DNA from: Fimadaptatus sp050946055
Lineage (GTDB): Bacteria > Bacillota > Clostridia > Christensenellales > Aristaeellaceae
NCBI GenBank assembly: GCA_050946055.1
Contig: JBMNUB010000001.1
Coordinates: 62,001 to 126,000, forward strand
Length of the DNA: 64,000 nucleotides
Reading direction: 5' to 3'
The position numbers were made by a program, and so were the translations under genes. Each line of letters opens with the position of its first letter. Position 1 is the stretch's first letter. A model generated the notes under the pieces. That model did not search any database. It was not told where the DNA came from and was given only the letters and a program-made list of their open reading frames with translations. This document shows, piece after piece, positions 26,377 through 34,022 of this stretch.

Positions 26377-27474
26377 ATGGCTTCAAAAGTACTGTTTGCC
26401 CCCATGAAATACGCGCGCTATGAGGCGACGCAGACCCTGCCCGCGAAGTTTGGCCGCATGCTGGAAAAGTCCCCTCTGGGCGATATGGTGAACGGCAAGA
26501 AGGTCGCCATAAAGATGCATGTGGGCGACGGCATAACCTATTCGACCATACCTCCTGTATTCATAACCATACTCGTTGACTACATACACAAGCACGGCGG
26601 CGACTGCTTCATAACCGACCACTATGTGAGCGCGCGCCATCCCGAGCGCCGCGGCTACACCGAGGCCAATCTGGGCTGTCCCATACTGGAAGCCACCGGC
26701 TACATGGGCAAGTACTTCTATCCCAAGGAAGTGGACTACAAGACGCTGCGCCATGTGGACGTGGCGGGCCTGATAAACGATGCCGACGTGCTGGTTGACT
26801 TTTCGCACGTAAAGGGTCATGGCTCCTGCGGCTTTGGCGGCGCGTGCAAGAACATCGCCATGGGCTGCGTCACCGACCGCACCCGCCACGAGATACACTC
26901 GCTGGAGGGCGGCCTGGTCTGGGACAAGGACAAGTGCATACACTGCAAGCTGTGCATACCGGCCTGCAACCATCACGCCAACTCCTTCAGCACCGACGGC
27001 AAGGACGGCGAGTATCGCGTCAACTATCACCATTGTACCATGTGCCAGCACTGCCTCAAGGTCTGCCCCAAGGGCGCAATAACGCTGGACAGCCATGACT
27101 ATGCCGACTTCCAGAGCGGCATGGCGCTGACCACCAAGACCGTGCTGGACACCTTTGCCCCCGGCTCTGTGTACTACATAAACGTGCTAACCATGATAAC
27201 CGCGCTGTGCGACTGCTGGGGCATGACCACGCCTTCTCTGGTGCCGGATATAGGCATAATGGCCTCCGACGACATAGTGGCCATAGAGCGCGCCAGCATA
27301 GACGCAATAAAGGTCGAGGACCTCATACCCGTGGGCGTGCCGGCCGGCATGGAGCTGGGCAGCGAGGGCCATCTGTTCCAGCGCCTGCACGGCAAGAACC
27401 CCTATGTGCAGCTGGATAAGCTGGAGGAGTGCGGGCTTGGCACTCAGGAATACGAACTCATAGAGATAAAGTAA
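26377..27474 (+). CDS. DUF362 protein with two 4Fe-4S clusters
   Basis: A 365-residue cytoplasmic iron-sulfur protein; ATG 26377 follows GCGAGGT. Residues ~1-185 form the DUF362 domain (VAIKMHVGDGITYSTIPP, VLVDFSHVKGHGSCGFGGACKNIAMGC). Residues ~190-240 hold a ferredoxin pair, CIHCKLCIPACN and CTMCQHCLKVCPKGA, able to bind two 4Fe-4S clusters. The last ~110 residues (DCWGMTTPSLVPDIGIMASDD) are typical of the family. The function of DUF362-ferredoxin proteins is unsettled; electron transfer is inferred from the clusters. It is a separate gene between a glycosyltransferase and a wall peptidase. Confidence 0.9.
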   Translation: MASKVLFAPMKYARYEATQTLPAKFGRMLEKSPLGDMVNGKKVAIKMHVGDGITYSTIPPVFITILVDYIHKHGGDCFITDHYVSARHPERRGYTEANLGCPILEATGYMGKYFYPKEVDYKTLRHVDVAGLINDADVLVDFSHVKGHGSCGFGGACKNIAMGCVTDRTRHEIHSLEGGLVWDKDKCIHCKLCIPACNHHANSFSTDGKDGEYRVNYHHCTMCQHCLKVCPKGAITLDSHDYADFQSGMALTTKTVLDTFAPGSVYYINVLTMITALCDCWGMTTPSLVPDIGIMASDDIVAIERASIDAIKVEDLIPVGVPAGMELGSEGHLFQRLHGKNPYVQLDKLEECGLGTQEYELIEIK

Positions 27475-27539
27475 AGCCTTGCGCGGCCGTCCCAATAGGG
27501 TGATAGCGCCAATGCCAATTCATACGAGGTAAACAGTTA

Positions 27540-28376
27540 ATGGAGCAATATCGCAAGCAGAGAGCGGCGCAGCAGCGCCGACGCAAGAAGGCGCGCGCCC
27601 GCGCAATGGGCATAGTGCTGGGCGTGGCGGCCTGCGCGGCGCTGACCGTGTTCGGCAGCGCGCTGGTAAAGCAGCGCATGAACAGCGACAACGCAGTGCA
27701 GGGCAATGCGCTGAGCATGCCCACGCAGATGGCAAGCGGCACACTGGCGCCGGTGCATACCGACTACATATTCGCAACGCCCAATCCTACCATGGAGGTC
27801 GTGTCCGTCTCGCCCGATTCCGAAAACGGCTGGATGCTGATGCTGGTCAATGCCACGCACAGCATACCCGAGGGATACGCGCCGCCCGAACTGACCGTGC
27901 TGTCTAACGGCGAATCGGTGGACAAGCGCATATACCCCTCGCTTCAGCAGATGTTCGACGATGCGCGCGCGCAGGGCGTATATCCCTTCGTGCGCTCGGG
28001 CTATCGCACCAATGACGAGCAGCAGCAGACCATGGACGAGAAGATAGCCGAGTACGTGGAACAGGGCCTGAGCGAGGACGAGGCGCGCCAAAAGGCGGAG
28101 GGATACGTAGCCATACCCGGCACCAGCGAACATGAGACCGGACTTGCCGTGGACATAAACGCCGACACCGACCGCTCTGAGCGCGACGAGGTTTATGCAT
28201 GGCTGGCCGATAACTGCGCGAAATACGGCTTCATACTGCGCTACCCCGAGGACAAGACCGAAGTGACCGGCATAAGCTACGAGCCCTGGCACTTCCGCTA
28301 TGTGGGCGAGGATGCAGCGCGCGAGATAATGGACAATGGCCTGTGTCTGGAGGAATATCTGGGCGCGGTGAACTGA
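27540..28376 (+). CDS. VanY-type D-alanyl-D-alanine carboxypeptidase (M15B), first paralogue
   Basis: A 278-residue membrane-anchored zinc peptidase. ATG 27540 follows ACGAGGT by nine bases. A strongly basic N-terminus (KQRAAQQRRRKKARARA) precedes one signal-anchor helix (about residues 24-42). The M15B domain (about residues 95-278) has FVRSGYRTNDEQQ, the zinc motif GTSEHETGLAVDIN (His and Asp ligands), and EPWHFRYVG with the second His. The enzyme should trim the terminal D-Ala of peptidoglycan stem peptides outside the membrane. A second paralogue lies at 60769-61611. No resistance genes adjoin this copy. Confidence 0.92.
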   Translation: MEQYRKQRAAQQRRRKKARARAMGIVLGVAACAALTVFGSALVKQRMNSDNAVQGNALSMPTQMASGTLAPVHTDYIFATPNPTMEVVSVSPDSENGWMLMLVNATHSIPEGYAPPELTVLSNGESVDKRIYPSLQQMFDDARAQGVYPFVRSGYRTNDEQQQTMDEKIAEYVEQGLSEDEARQKAEGYVAIPGTSEHETGLAVDINADTDRSERDEVYAWLADNCAKYGFILRYPEDKTEVTGISYEPWHFRYVGEDAAREIMDNGLCLEEYLGAVN

Positions 28377-28482
28377 GCGCGGCGCGCGGTGAGCTGTGCG
28401 CAATGCGCTGCGCCGGCGGACATGATCGAATGTGCGGCCATGTGCGCCGCGCGTTCATGAGCGACCCATGGGAGGTATGCAG

Positions 28483-28785
28483 ATGTACGAGCGCGAGACG
28501 GCGCTATTCAAGGCGCTGGCCGACGAGAACAGGCTCAAGATACTGTCGCTTTTGCGCTGCGGCGAGAAGTGCGCCTGCCGCCTGCAGGACGAGTTGGCCA
28601 TAGGCCAGCCCACGCTGTCCTATCACATGGGGCTATTGTGCGCCAGCGGCATAGTGCGTGCGCGCCGTCAGGGCAGATGGACGTACTACTCGATAGACCG
28701 CGAGGGCTGTGCTCGTGCAGGCGAGATGCTGGAGGCGCTGACCGGATGCTGTGAGGGCTGCTGCCGCGAGGCAGAGCAGGAGTAG
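28483..28785 (+). CDS. ArsR/SmtB-family metalloregulator with an arsenic-type CxC site
   Basis: A 100-residue winged-helix repressor; ATG 28483 has GGGAGGT six bases upstream. ALADENRLKILSLL opens the fold; GEKCACRLQDEL contains the Cys-x-Cys pair at the place of the ELCVCDL inducer site of ArsR; QPTLSYHMGLLCASGIV is the recognition helix. The C-terminus adds a cysteine cluster (CCEGCCREAEQE) that may supply further thiol ligands. The expected resistance pump is absent: a terminator and a 12-codon ORF follow, so the target may have been lost or lie elsewhere. Confidence 0.9.
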   Translation: MYERETALFKALADENRLKILSLLRCGEKCACRLQDELAIGQPTLSYHMGLLCASGIVRARRQGRWTYYSIDREGCARAGEMLEALTGCCEGCCREAEQE

Positions 28786-28840
28786 GGTCAATGCGCGGCT
28801 GTGGCCAAATAATGAGAGGACAGTTCAATATCGATGTGCA

Positions 28841-28897
28841 GACCACTTCCGCTCCCGGCCATTCTTTGAATGGGCAAGGGGCGGAGGTGGTCTTTTT
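28841..28897 (+). terminator. Strong terminator downstream of arsR
   Basis: GACCAC (28841-28846) pairs with GTGGTC (28887-28892), with inner CCGC/GCGG and GGCCATTC/GAATGGGC pairs, followed by TTTTT. Confidence 0.85.
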
Positions 28898-28909
28898 GGA
28901 GGTGCGCCT

Positions 28910-28948
28910 ATGAAGAATGAGATATGTCGAGGCATCATGGACGCATAA
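28910..28948 (+). CDS. Possible 12-codon peptide ORF after the arsR terminator
   Basis: An ATG with GGAGG seven bases upstream (28898-28902) is followed by eleven sense codons (MKNEICRGIMDA) and TAA TAG. It could be the translated stub of a lost ArsR-controlled gene or a chance ORF. Nothing else codes before the yccF promoter. Confidence 0.25.
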   Translation: MKNEICRGIMDA

Positions 28949-29029
28949 TAGGGTTTTATAAGCTTAGTGCATACAGCCTTTGCACTTTTGCTGCTTTGAA
29001 TGGTCTTATCATATTCCAATCGCCCTTTA

Positions 29030-29058
29030 ATGACATTCGGCGGCAGCTGGAGTATAAT
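29030..29058 (+). promoter_or_regulatory. Sigma-A promoter for yccF
   Basis: ATGACA (29030-29035), a 17-base spacer and TATAAT (29053-29058), 19 bases before the yccF start codon. Confidence 0.7.
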
Positions 29059-29077
29059 CTAAGGCGGGAGGGATATT

Positions 29078-29437
29078 ATGAGCGTTATTGGAAATCTGCT
29101 TTGGATAGTGCTGGTGGGATTCTGGCTGGCGCTGGGATGGGCACTGACGGGATTGCTCTGGTGTCTGACCATAGTTGGCATACCTGTCGGCACGCAGTGC
29201 TTTAAGTTCGCCGGGCTGGTGCTGGCACCGTTTGGGCGCGATGTGCAGTTTCGCGGCGGCGCGGGCTCGGTGCTGCTCAACGTGCTGTGGCTGATATTCG
29301 GCGGGCTGGAACTGGCGTTGTTTTCGGCGGCGTGCGGCGTGGTGCTGTGCCTGACCATAATAGGCATACCCTTTGGCATACAGTGCTTTAAGCTGGCTCA
29401 GCTGGCGCTGATGCCGTTTGGCTCGAATGTATACTGA
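29078..29437 (+). CDS. yccF: YccF-domain inner membrane protein
   Basis: A 119-residue membrane protein with ATG 29078 and GCGGGAGGGA upstream. It contains two copies of the YccF motif: LTIVGIPVGTQCFKFAGLVLAPFG and LTIIGIPFGIQCFKLAQLALMPFG, each after a hydrophobic segment (NLLWIVLVGFWLALGW and NVLWLIFGGLELALF). The family is common in bacteria but has no settled function. It is monocistronic. Confidence 0.93.
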   Translation: MSVIGNLLWIVLVGFWLALGWALTGLLWCLTIVGIPVGTQCFKFAGLVLAPFGRDVQFRGGAGSVLLNVLWLIFGGLELALFSAACGVVLCLTIIGIPFGIQCFKLAQLALMPFGSNVY

Positions 29438-29665
29438 GCCGCGCCCGCATGCGGCTAATGCCTGCGCTGCGTGGGCATTGCCTGCGCGGCCTGACCTGAC
29501 GGCACGCTCGCGCAATATGGATGCGCCCCTGCCGCTCGTCCGGCACTGACCTTTACATGCGCTCGCGTCTGTGCCGCTTAACCTCGCGTTCGGCATGACC
29601 GCCGCACGGGCGCTGGGAGCGTAGCCCGGCGGGCGCTGCAAAATACTGCTTTACGGAGGATGTCC

Positions 29666-30163
29666 ATGGAATCTTTGAACAGCTATCCCACTGATAAGAA
29701 CGAACTCTATCCGCTGCTGCTTGGCCAGATAAACGCGCTCATCGACGGGCGCAGGCACGCCATATCTACGCTGGCAAACGCTGCCGCGCTGCTATATGAG
29801 GCGCTGGGCGACGTCAACTGGGCGGGATTCTACCTCATGCACGAGGGCGCGCTGCTGCTGGGGCCATTCGTGGGCCGGCCTGCCTGCGTGGACATAGCGC
29901 TGGGACGGGGCGTATGCGGCACGGCGGCGGCTCAGGCGCGCACTCAGGTGGTGCCGGATGTGCATGAGTTTCCCGGCCACATAGCCTGCGATGCGGCCTC
30001 CGCGTCCGAGATAGTCGTGCCGCTGATGCGCGATGGCCGCGTGCTGGGCGTTATCGACATAGACTGCCCGCATAAGGGGCGCTTTGACGGGCTGGACAGG
30101 GCCGGGCTGGAGGCCATAGCCGCAGTGCTGAGCGAGCTGGATTACGACAGCTGCGGCTATTGA
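29666..30163 (+). CDS. Free methionine-(R)-sulfoxide reductase (GAF domain, fRMsr)
   Basis: A 165-residue GAF-fold enzyme that reduces free Met-(R)-sulfoxide. ATG 29666 lies after GGAGGA; ATG 29660 is too close to it. The pattern WAGFYLMHEGALLLGPFVG is typical. Three cysteines sit at the family's redox positions: GRPACVDI, GRGVCGTAAA and GHIACDAASASEIVVPL, the last two being the resolving and catalytic candidates. VLGVIDIDCPHKGRFD closes the domain. It is followed closely by a flavin-binding protein gene, and both may serve oxidative stress. Confidence 0.92.
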   Translation: MESLNSYPTDKNELYPLLLGQINALIDGRRHAISTLANAAALLYEALGDVNWAGFYLMHEGALLLGPFVGRPACVDIALGRGVCGTAAAQARTQVVPDVHEFPGHIACDAASASEIVVPLMRDGRVLGVIDIDCPHKGRFDGLDRAGLEAIAAVLSELDYDSCGY

Positions 30164-30200
30164 CGGGCTTGCGCGCCAAGCCGAATCGGAGGGCAGGCAC

Positions 30201-30617
30201 ATGATAAACATGAGTAACGCCGCACAGCGCATAATGGCAGAGCGATTTGGGCGCGACAGCGTGATAGCGCTGGCGACCGATGAAATGGGTATGCCACATG
30301 TGCGCTTCGTAAATGCATATTATGAGGACGGCGCGTTCTACATAATAACGCACGCGCGCTCAGCCAAGATGCGCCAGATTGCCGCCAATGCCCGCGTCGC
30401 CATAGCTGGCGACTGGTTCACCGGGCAGGGCATGGCCTGCGACATGGGCAGCTTTGCCGGCCCGCAGAATAGCGCGCTGGCGCAAAGGCTCATGCGCGCA
30501 TTTTCCGGCTGGATAGACAACGGCCATACCGACCTTAAAGACCCGGACACCATCATACTGAGAGTAATGCTGACGCAAGGCACATTGCTATCGCATGGCA
30601 CGCGGCATGAGTTCTGA
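30201..30617 (+). CDS. Pyridoxamine 5'-phosphate oxidase-like flavin-binding protein
   Basis: A 138-residue split-barrel protein; ATG 30201 follows GGAGGG, with ATG 30210 as an alternative. The pattern SVIALATDEMGMPHVRFVNAYYEDGAFYIITHARSAKMRQI and NARVAIAGDWF is that of small PPOX-class proteins, which bind FMN or F420. True PdxH has ~220 residues, so pyridoxal synthesis is unlikely. It starts 37 bases after fRMsr and is probably in the same transcript. Confidence 0.85.
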   Translation: MINMSNAAQRIMAERFGRDSVIALATDEMGMPHVRFVNAYYEDGAFYIITHARSAKMRQIAANARVAIAGDWFTGQGMACDMGSFAGPQNSALAQRLMRAFSGWIDNGHTDLKDPDTIILRVMLTQGTLLSHGTRHEF

Positions 30618-30648
30618 GCGAACCGCACTGGCATGCCACAAATACACA

Positions 30649-30690
30649 ATGCCCAGTCACCTTGCGCGTATCGTGCAAAGGGCTGGGCAT
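30649..30690. terminator. Hairpin in the 351-bp gap between the PPOX and XRE genes
   Basis: ATGCCCAG (30649-30656) pairs with CTGGGCAT (30683-30690), with a second CCTTGC/GCAAAGG-type pair inside. No clean T tract follows on either strand. The rest of the gap (30691-30968) holds irregular short repeats of CATGCGCCCGCAA and no gene. Confidence 0.5.
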
Positions 30691-30968
30691 GTATCATAAA
30701 AGAGACAAGTTATGATGCTAAGGTGATGCGAATCGCTTAGGCGTATCCGAGTGCGCACAGCTATTCTACGATGCCGTACACATCGTGAACGCGAGAAAGC
30801 GCGCCGAAGAACAACTGACCGCATGGGCGACCGGCCCGAAGCCGAGCTTGTGCCGCATCTCGCCATGCCCGCAATGCTCATGCGCCCGCAAGCTAGGCTT
30901 ATGCCGAATCTCACTATGCACATCAGCCCCATGCGCCCGCAAAGTCAGGCTCACGCCATGACCCCGTG

Positions 30969-31400
30969 TCAGTCCTCCAAGGCCATGTGTTCCTCGCCGC
31001 CATTCAGCGCAGCGCGCAGCATGGCCGTCTGACTCGGGGTCAGGAAGTCCTGCTTGAGCAGGCGGCGCACAGTGCGGGCATCGGGCGAACCCTGTTCTAG
31101 CGCACTGCGCAGCAGCATGTCGCACACGTCGGGCGAGAGATAAGCGCCTATCGCCTCCAGCGCCTGCCAGCGCGACAGCTCGCGCGGCGCTACGCTGCCC
31201 GAGAGCAGATCGTCAAGGCTCACGCCCAGCAGGCGACTGAGCGCATGCATGGTCATTATGTCGGGCAATGCCGCGCCGGTTTCCCACTTGCTCACGCTCT
31301 GATGGGTCACGTATAGCCTTTCGGCCAATTCCAGCTGCGTAAGTCCGGCGCGCCGCCTGAGCTGAGCTATGGCGCGGCCTATCTTTGCATTGTCTATCAT
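30969..31400 (-). CDS. XRE-family regulator with two C-terminal repeat units
   Basis: A 143-residue protein whose ATG (31400) overlaps the stop of the upstream XRE gene as ATGA, so translation is coupled. Residues ~5-60 form a Cro/CI helix-turn-helix (RRRAGLTQLELAERLYVTHQSVSKWETG). The rest, ALEAIGAYLSPDVCDMLLRSAL and then RRLLKQDFLTPSQTAMLRAAL, are two units related to the ~30-residue repeats of the upstream partner. The two proteins probably work together, for example as a hetero-oligomeric regulator (inference). Target unknown. Confidence 0.82.
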   Translation of the reverse strand: MIDNAKIGRAIAQLRRRAGLTQLELAERLYVTHQSVSKWETGAALPDIMTMHALSRLLGVSLDDLLSGSVAPRELSRWQALEAIGAYLSPDVCDMLLRSALEQGSPDARTVRRLLKQDFLTPSQTAMLRAALNGGEEHMALED

Positions 31401-32512
31401 TCGTCCCACCCGCCATCTCGATTTAGCATGCTTATCACCAGATTGTCCAGAAACTTGCCGGGCAGGAAGGGCGCTAGCTGCTCTACCGCATGCCAATCGG
31501 GCTGATTGCCGCCCAGCGCTATATTGGCCATGGCTATCAGCGTCTTGGAGGGCAGGAAGGGAGCCAGCTTGACTATGATGCGCCAGTCGGGCTGACTTCC
31601 GCTCGTGGCGGCATCGACCAGCCGCGCCAGAGTGTCCTTGCCCAGAAAGGGCGAAAGCCGCTGGACCAGCTTCCAATCCACCTCCTCGGGCGCGGAGGCG
31701 CTCACCATCTCGTCCAGCACGCGGCTGGGCAGGAAGGGGGCCAGCTTCACTATCAGTCGATAGTCCGGCGTTTCCTGCTCCATGGCGCGCCGCGCCAGCA
31801 CGCCCAGCGCATCGCCGCTCATGAAGGGCGCAAGGCGCAATATGCGGTCAAATGACACCTTGACGCCATCGCCCAGCAACGGCTCGTCATCGATATCGTC
31901 ATCCTCATCAGGCTCATCCTCGTCAAGTTCATCCTCGTCAAGTTCATCCTCATCGAGTTCATCGCCGTCAAGCCCATCGCCGTCAAGCTCATCCTCGTCA
32001 GGCTCGTATGCAACATCTGCTTCATCGCGCTCATCGTCACATTCGGAGAACTCATGCGATGCATAGCCATGGGCGGCGGCCTTGACGGAATCCGCAGGCG
32101 AATCGCTTTTGCTCCCGGCGGAATCGTCTGCCGAGTGGGGCCGGATTACCACAACTCTGTCGGCGTGAGAAGCGTCCTCGGCAGTGCCGTCCGCTGCGCT
32201 GTGCCTGATTACCGTAATCCTGTCGGCGTGGGGAGCGCCTTCGTTCTCGGCAGCGCCGTGCTTAATTACCTCGATTCTGCCGGAGCGGGAAGCGCCTTTC
32301 CCCTCGGCAGTATCGTTGCCCATCAGCCTTTCAGCGCTCACACCCAAGGCTTCCAGCAGTCGAACGAACTCATCTGTCGTGGGTATGCTCTCCCCGCATT
32401 CCCACTCCATTATCTGCCAGCGCTCAAGTCCCACTCGTGCAGCCAGCTCAGCCGTAGTCAATCCAGCATCCATGCGCAGCTTACGCAGCGCGTTTGCAAA
32501 GCCAACGTTCAT
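31397..32512 (-). CDS. XRE-family protein with acidic linker and five novel ~30-residue repeats
   Basis: A 371-residue protein; start 32512 has AGGAGGCG seven bases upstream. Residues 3-60 are a helix-turn-helix (RMDAGLTTAELAARVGLERWQIMEWECG). Residues ~70-160 are low complexity. Residues ~168-215 are an extremely acidic tract of DELDE/DELDG steps. The C-terminal ~150 residues are five ~30-residue repeats with the core LAPFLPSKTLIAM (variants LAPFMSGDALGVL, LSPFLGKDTLARL, LAPFLPGKFLDNL), each likely two short helices. I recognise no described domain. No signal peptide. It is translationally coupled to the second XRE gene. Confidence 0.8.
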   Translation of the reverse strand: MNVGFANALRKLRMDAGLTTAELAARVGLERWQIMEWECGESIPTTDEFVRLLEALGVSAERLMGNDTAEGKGASRSGRIEVIKHGAAENEGAPHADRITVIRHSAADGTAEDASHADRVVVIRPHSADDSAGSKSDSPADSVKAAAHGYASHEFSECDDERDEADVAYEPDEDELDGDGLDGDELDEDELDEDELDEDEPDEDDDIDDEPLLGDGVKVSFDRILRLAPFMSGDALGVLARRAMEQETPDYRLIVKLAPFLPSRVLDEMVSASAPEEVDWKLVQRLSPFLGKDTLARLVDAATSGSQPDWRIIVKLAPFLPSKTLIAMANIALGGNQPDWHAVEQLAPFLPGKFLDNLVISMLNRDGGWDE

Positions 32513-32739
32513 GATATCGCCTCCTGTGATATATCATGCCTATATTGTGCGCCCTGAGCGCGCCAAAGTCAATCGAACGCTGGTTGCATCGTGATACGGG
32601 ATTGGCCTTATCCCAAATTGTATAATTCGATTCGCATTGCATACCAATCCTGAGTCACTGCATACGGCAATAGTGAAATGCACAATCATTGCGGCAAGCT
32701 TGACGGCAAATGCAGATATAAGAGAGCGAGGAAATCCCA

Positions 32740-33510
32740 ATGCGTTCCATCATGCAAGCAACAGCATATATGCTGATATACATGGCAATTCAGATGGCGG
32801 TGATGTCAATGGCTGCAATGGCGTGCGGCAGCGCAGGCGATGCGTTTATGACTGACAATTTGCTGGGCATTGCGGCGCTGTCCAATGCGCTGGCGCTGAG
32901 TGCGGCTGCGATCACAGCGCGCCTACGCGGCAGAAGGTTATCTCGTGCAATACGGCTTGAACGGGTAAAGACGCGCGACTGCATCCCGCCCTGCGCCGCA
33001 GCGCTCGCGTACTCCATTGCCATATACATGCTCACCCATGGCATGAAATTTGAAGGCTCCGCGCAGATACAGCTCAGCGTCTGGCACTATTCCGGCATAT
33101 CGCCGCAGCTGGGCATGATAATGCAGGTGCTGTCGCTGCTAATCATGGCTCCGCTGGCTGAAGAAGTGCTGTGCAGGGGACTTATGCTGACCGCGTTACG
33201 GCGTGAGCATGGCAAGATCGCCTCCGCAGTGCTGAGCGAGCTGCTGTTTGGCACGATGCATCTGCTTGCGGGCGGCGGCGCGCTGGCCGCAGTTTCTGCC
33301 GGCATGGGCATGCTGCTGGTCGCAGCGGTCATAAGCACAGGTTCGCTTTTGCCTGCCATCGCAGCGCATATGCTGGCAAACCTGCCCGACCTGATACTGC
33401 CGCTTATGCCTTGCCCGCCCGATGCGGTAAGATATGTTATTGCCGCGAGTGCATTTGCGGTGGTGGCAGGGATTTATGCGGGGTGTAGGGATAAGAGGCA
33501 GATGCAGTGA
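32740..33510 (+). CDS. CPBP-family intramembrane metalloprotease (CAAX/ABI)
   Basis: A 256-residue polytopic membrane protein; ATG 32740 follows GCGAGGAA. Hydrophobic stretches span nearly the whole protein. The catalytic motifs are APLAEEVLCRGLML (glutamate pair and Arg, about residue 147), LLFGTMHLL (FxxxH-type, about residue 180) and a later IAAHMLANLPD (HxxxN). Such proteases cleave prenylated proteins in eukaryotes; in bacteria many act in bacteriocin self-protection or regulated proteolysis. It is divergent from the XRE pair, which could control it (inference). Confidence 0.88.
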   Translation: MRSIMQATAYMLIYMAIQMAVMSMAAMACGSAGDAFMTDNLLGIAALSNALALSAAAITARLRGRRLSRAIRLERVKTRDCIPPCAAALAYSIAIYMLTHGMKFEGSAQIQLSVWHYSGISPQLGMIMQVLSLLIMAPLAEEVLCRGLMLTALRREHGKIASAVLSELLFGTMHLLAGGGALAAVSAGMGMLLVAAVISTGSLLPAIAAHMLANLPDLILPLMPCPPDAVRYVIAASAFAVVAGIYAGCRDKRQMQ

Positions 33511-33539
33511 TTAAACTTGCCATATGCAGATCATAAGCA

Positions 33540-33579
33540 AAATGTGAATCCGAACAGATGTTTGCTCGGATTCACATTT
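33540..33579 (+). terminator. Hairpin downstream of the CPBP gene
   Basis: AAATGTGAATCCGA (33540-33553) and TCGGATTCACATTT (33566-33579) form a perfect 14-bp stem with a 12-base loop; it can work on either strand. Confidence 0.8.
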
Positions 33580-33658
33580 GATTTAGCATATAAAGTATTC
33601 TTCCATGGGCTCGGTATAGTTCATGCCAAGCATAAAGCGGTTGGCGTAGAACAGAATG

Positions 33659-33914
33659 CAGACTGTCAAAAAACACCCGGAGAGCTTGGCGGGCCTCGCA
33701 GCCTGCCGACTTTTGGACTGTTTAGGGAACAGTCCAATGTGCGGTGGGCGCGGGATATTTTTGCGGCGGGAAATTTCAATTTCCAGAGCAACATATCCGC
33801 CTTGCAGTTTCCACACCCGGAAATCCGCAGGATTTCAGTGGAAACTGAGTAGGGTGGCAGTGACGGGGGAGGTTCTCCCCCGTCACTGCTTGTCAAAAAT
33901 ACATTTTTGACAAG
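33659..33914 (-). repeat. Dispersed non-coding element, copy B (inverted relative to copy A)
   Basis: Read on the minus strand it starts with the hairpin CTTGTCAAAAA/TTTTTGACAAG (33914-33889), then a GTGACGGGGGAG / CTCCCCCGTCAC palindrome, GTTTCCAC / AGTGGAAAC-type pairs, GGAAATTGAAATTTCC, CCGCCGCAAAAAT, GCGCCCACCGCACATTGGACTG, and ends CTCTCCGGGTGTTTTTTGACAG. Block order and terminal sequences equal copy A at 11139-11383. The total of 256 bp is 11 longer. Confidence 0.85.
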
Positions 33915-33926
33915 TTGTAGAATGAT

Positions 33927-34022
33927 TTATTTGTAAGCATCGTAGGGATTTTTCCGCCATTGATTATAAGTGTCAACTACCCAAGGCGCTTTATTGCGAT
34001 CGGGGTCGTGCATTAGGTCTGC
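33927..34022 (-). other. In-frame continuation after the TGA of the FAD oxidoreductase gene
   Basis: Directly after the TGA (34025-34023) the same frame runs on for 31 codons to a TAA at 33929-33927 and encodes a protein-like tail (DPDRNKAPWVVDTY, NQWRKNPYDAYK). The composition is natural but less GC-rich than the gene. It could be the remnant of a longer C-terminus cut by a nonsense mutation, or a fragment of another gene. Copy B of the dispersed element starts 13 bases further on. Confidence 0.4.

Noticed and set aside
33517..33852. 111-codon ORF on the plus strand within dispersed element copy B
   Set aside because: The frame is not kept in copy A and it has no ribosome binding site; the region is explained by the non-coding repeat and a hairpin.
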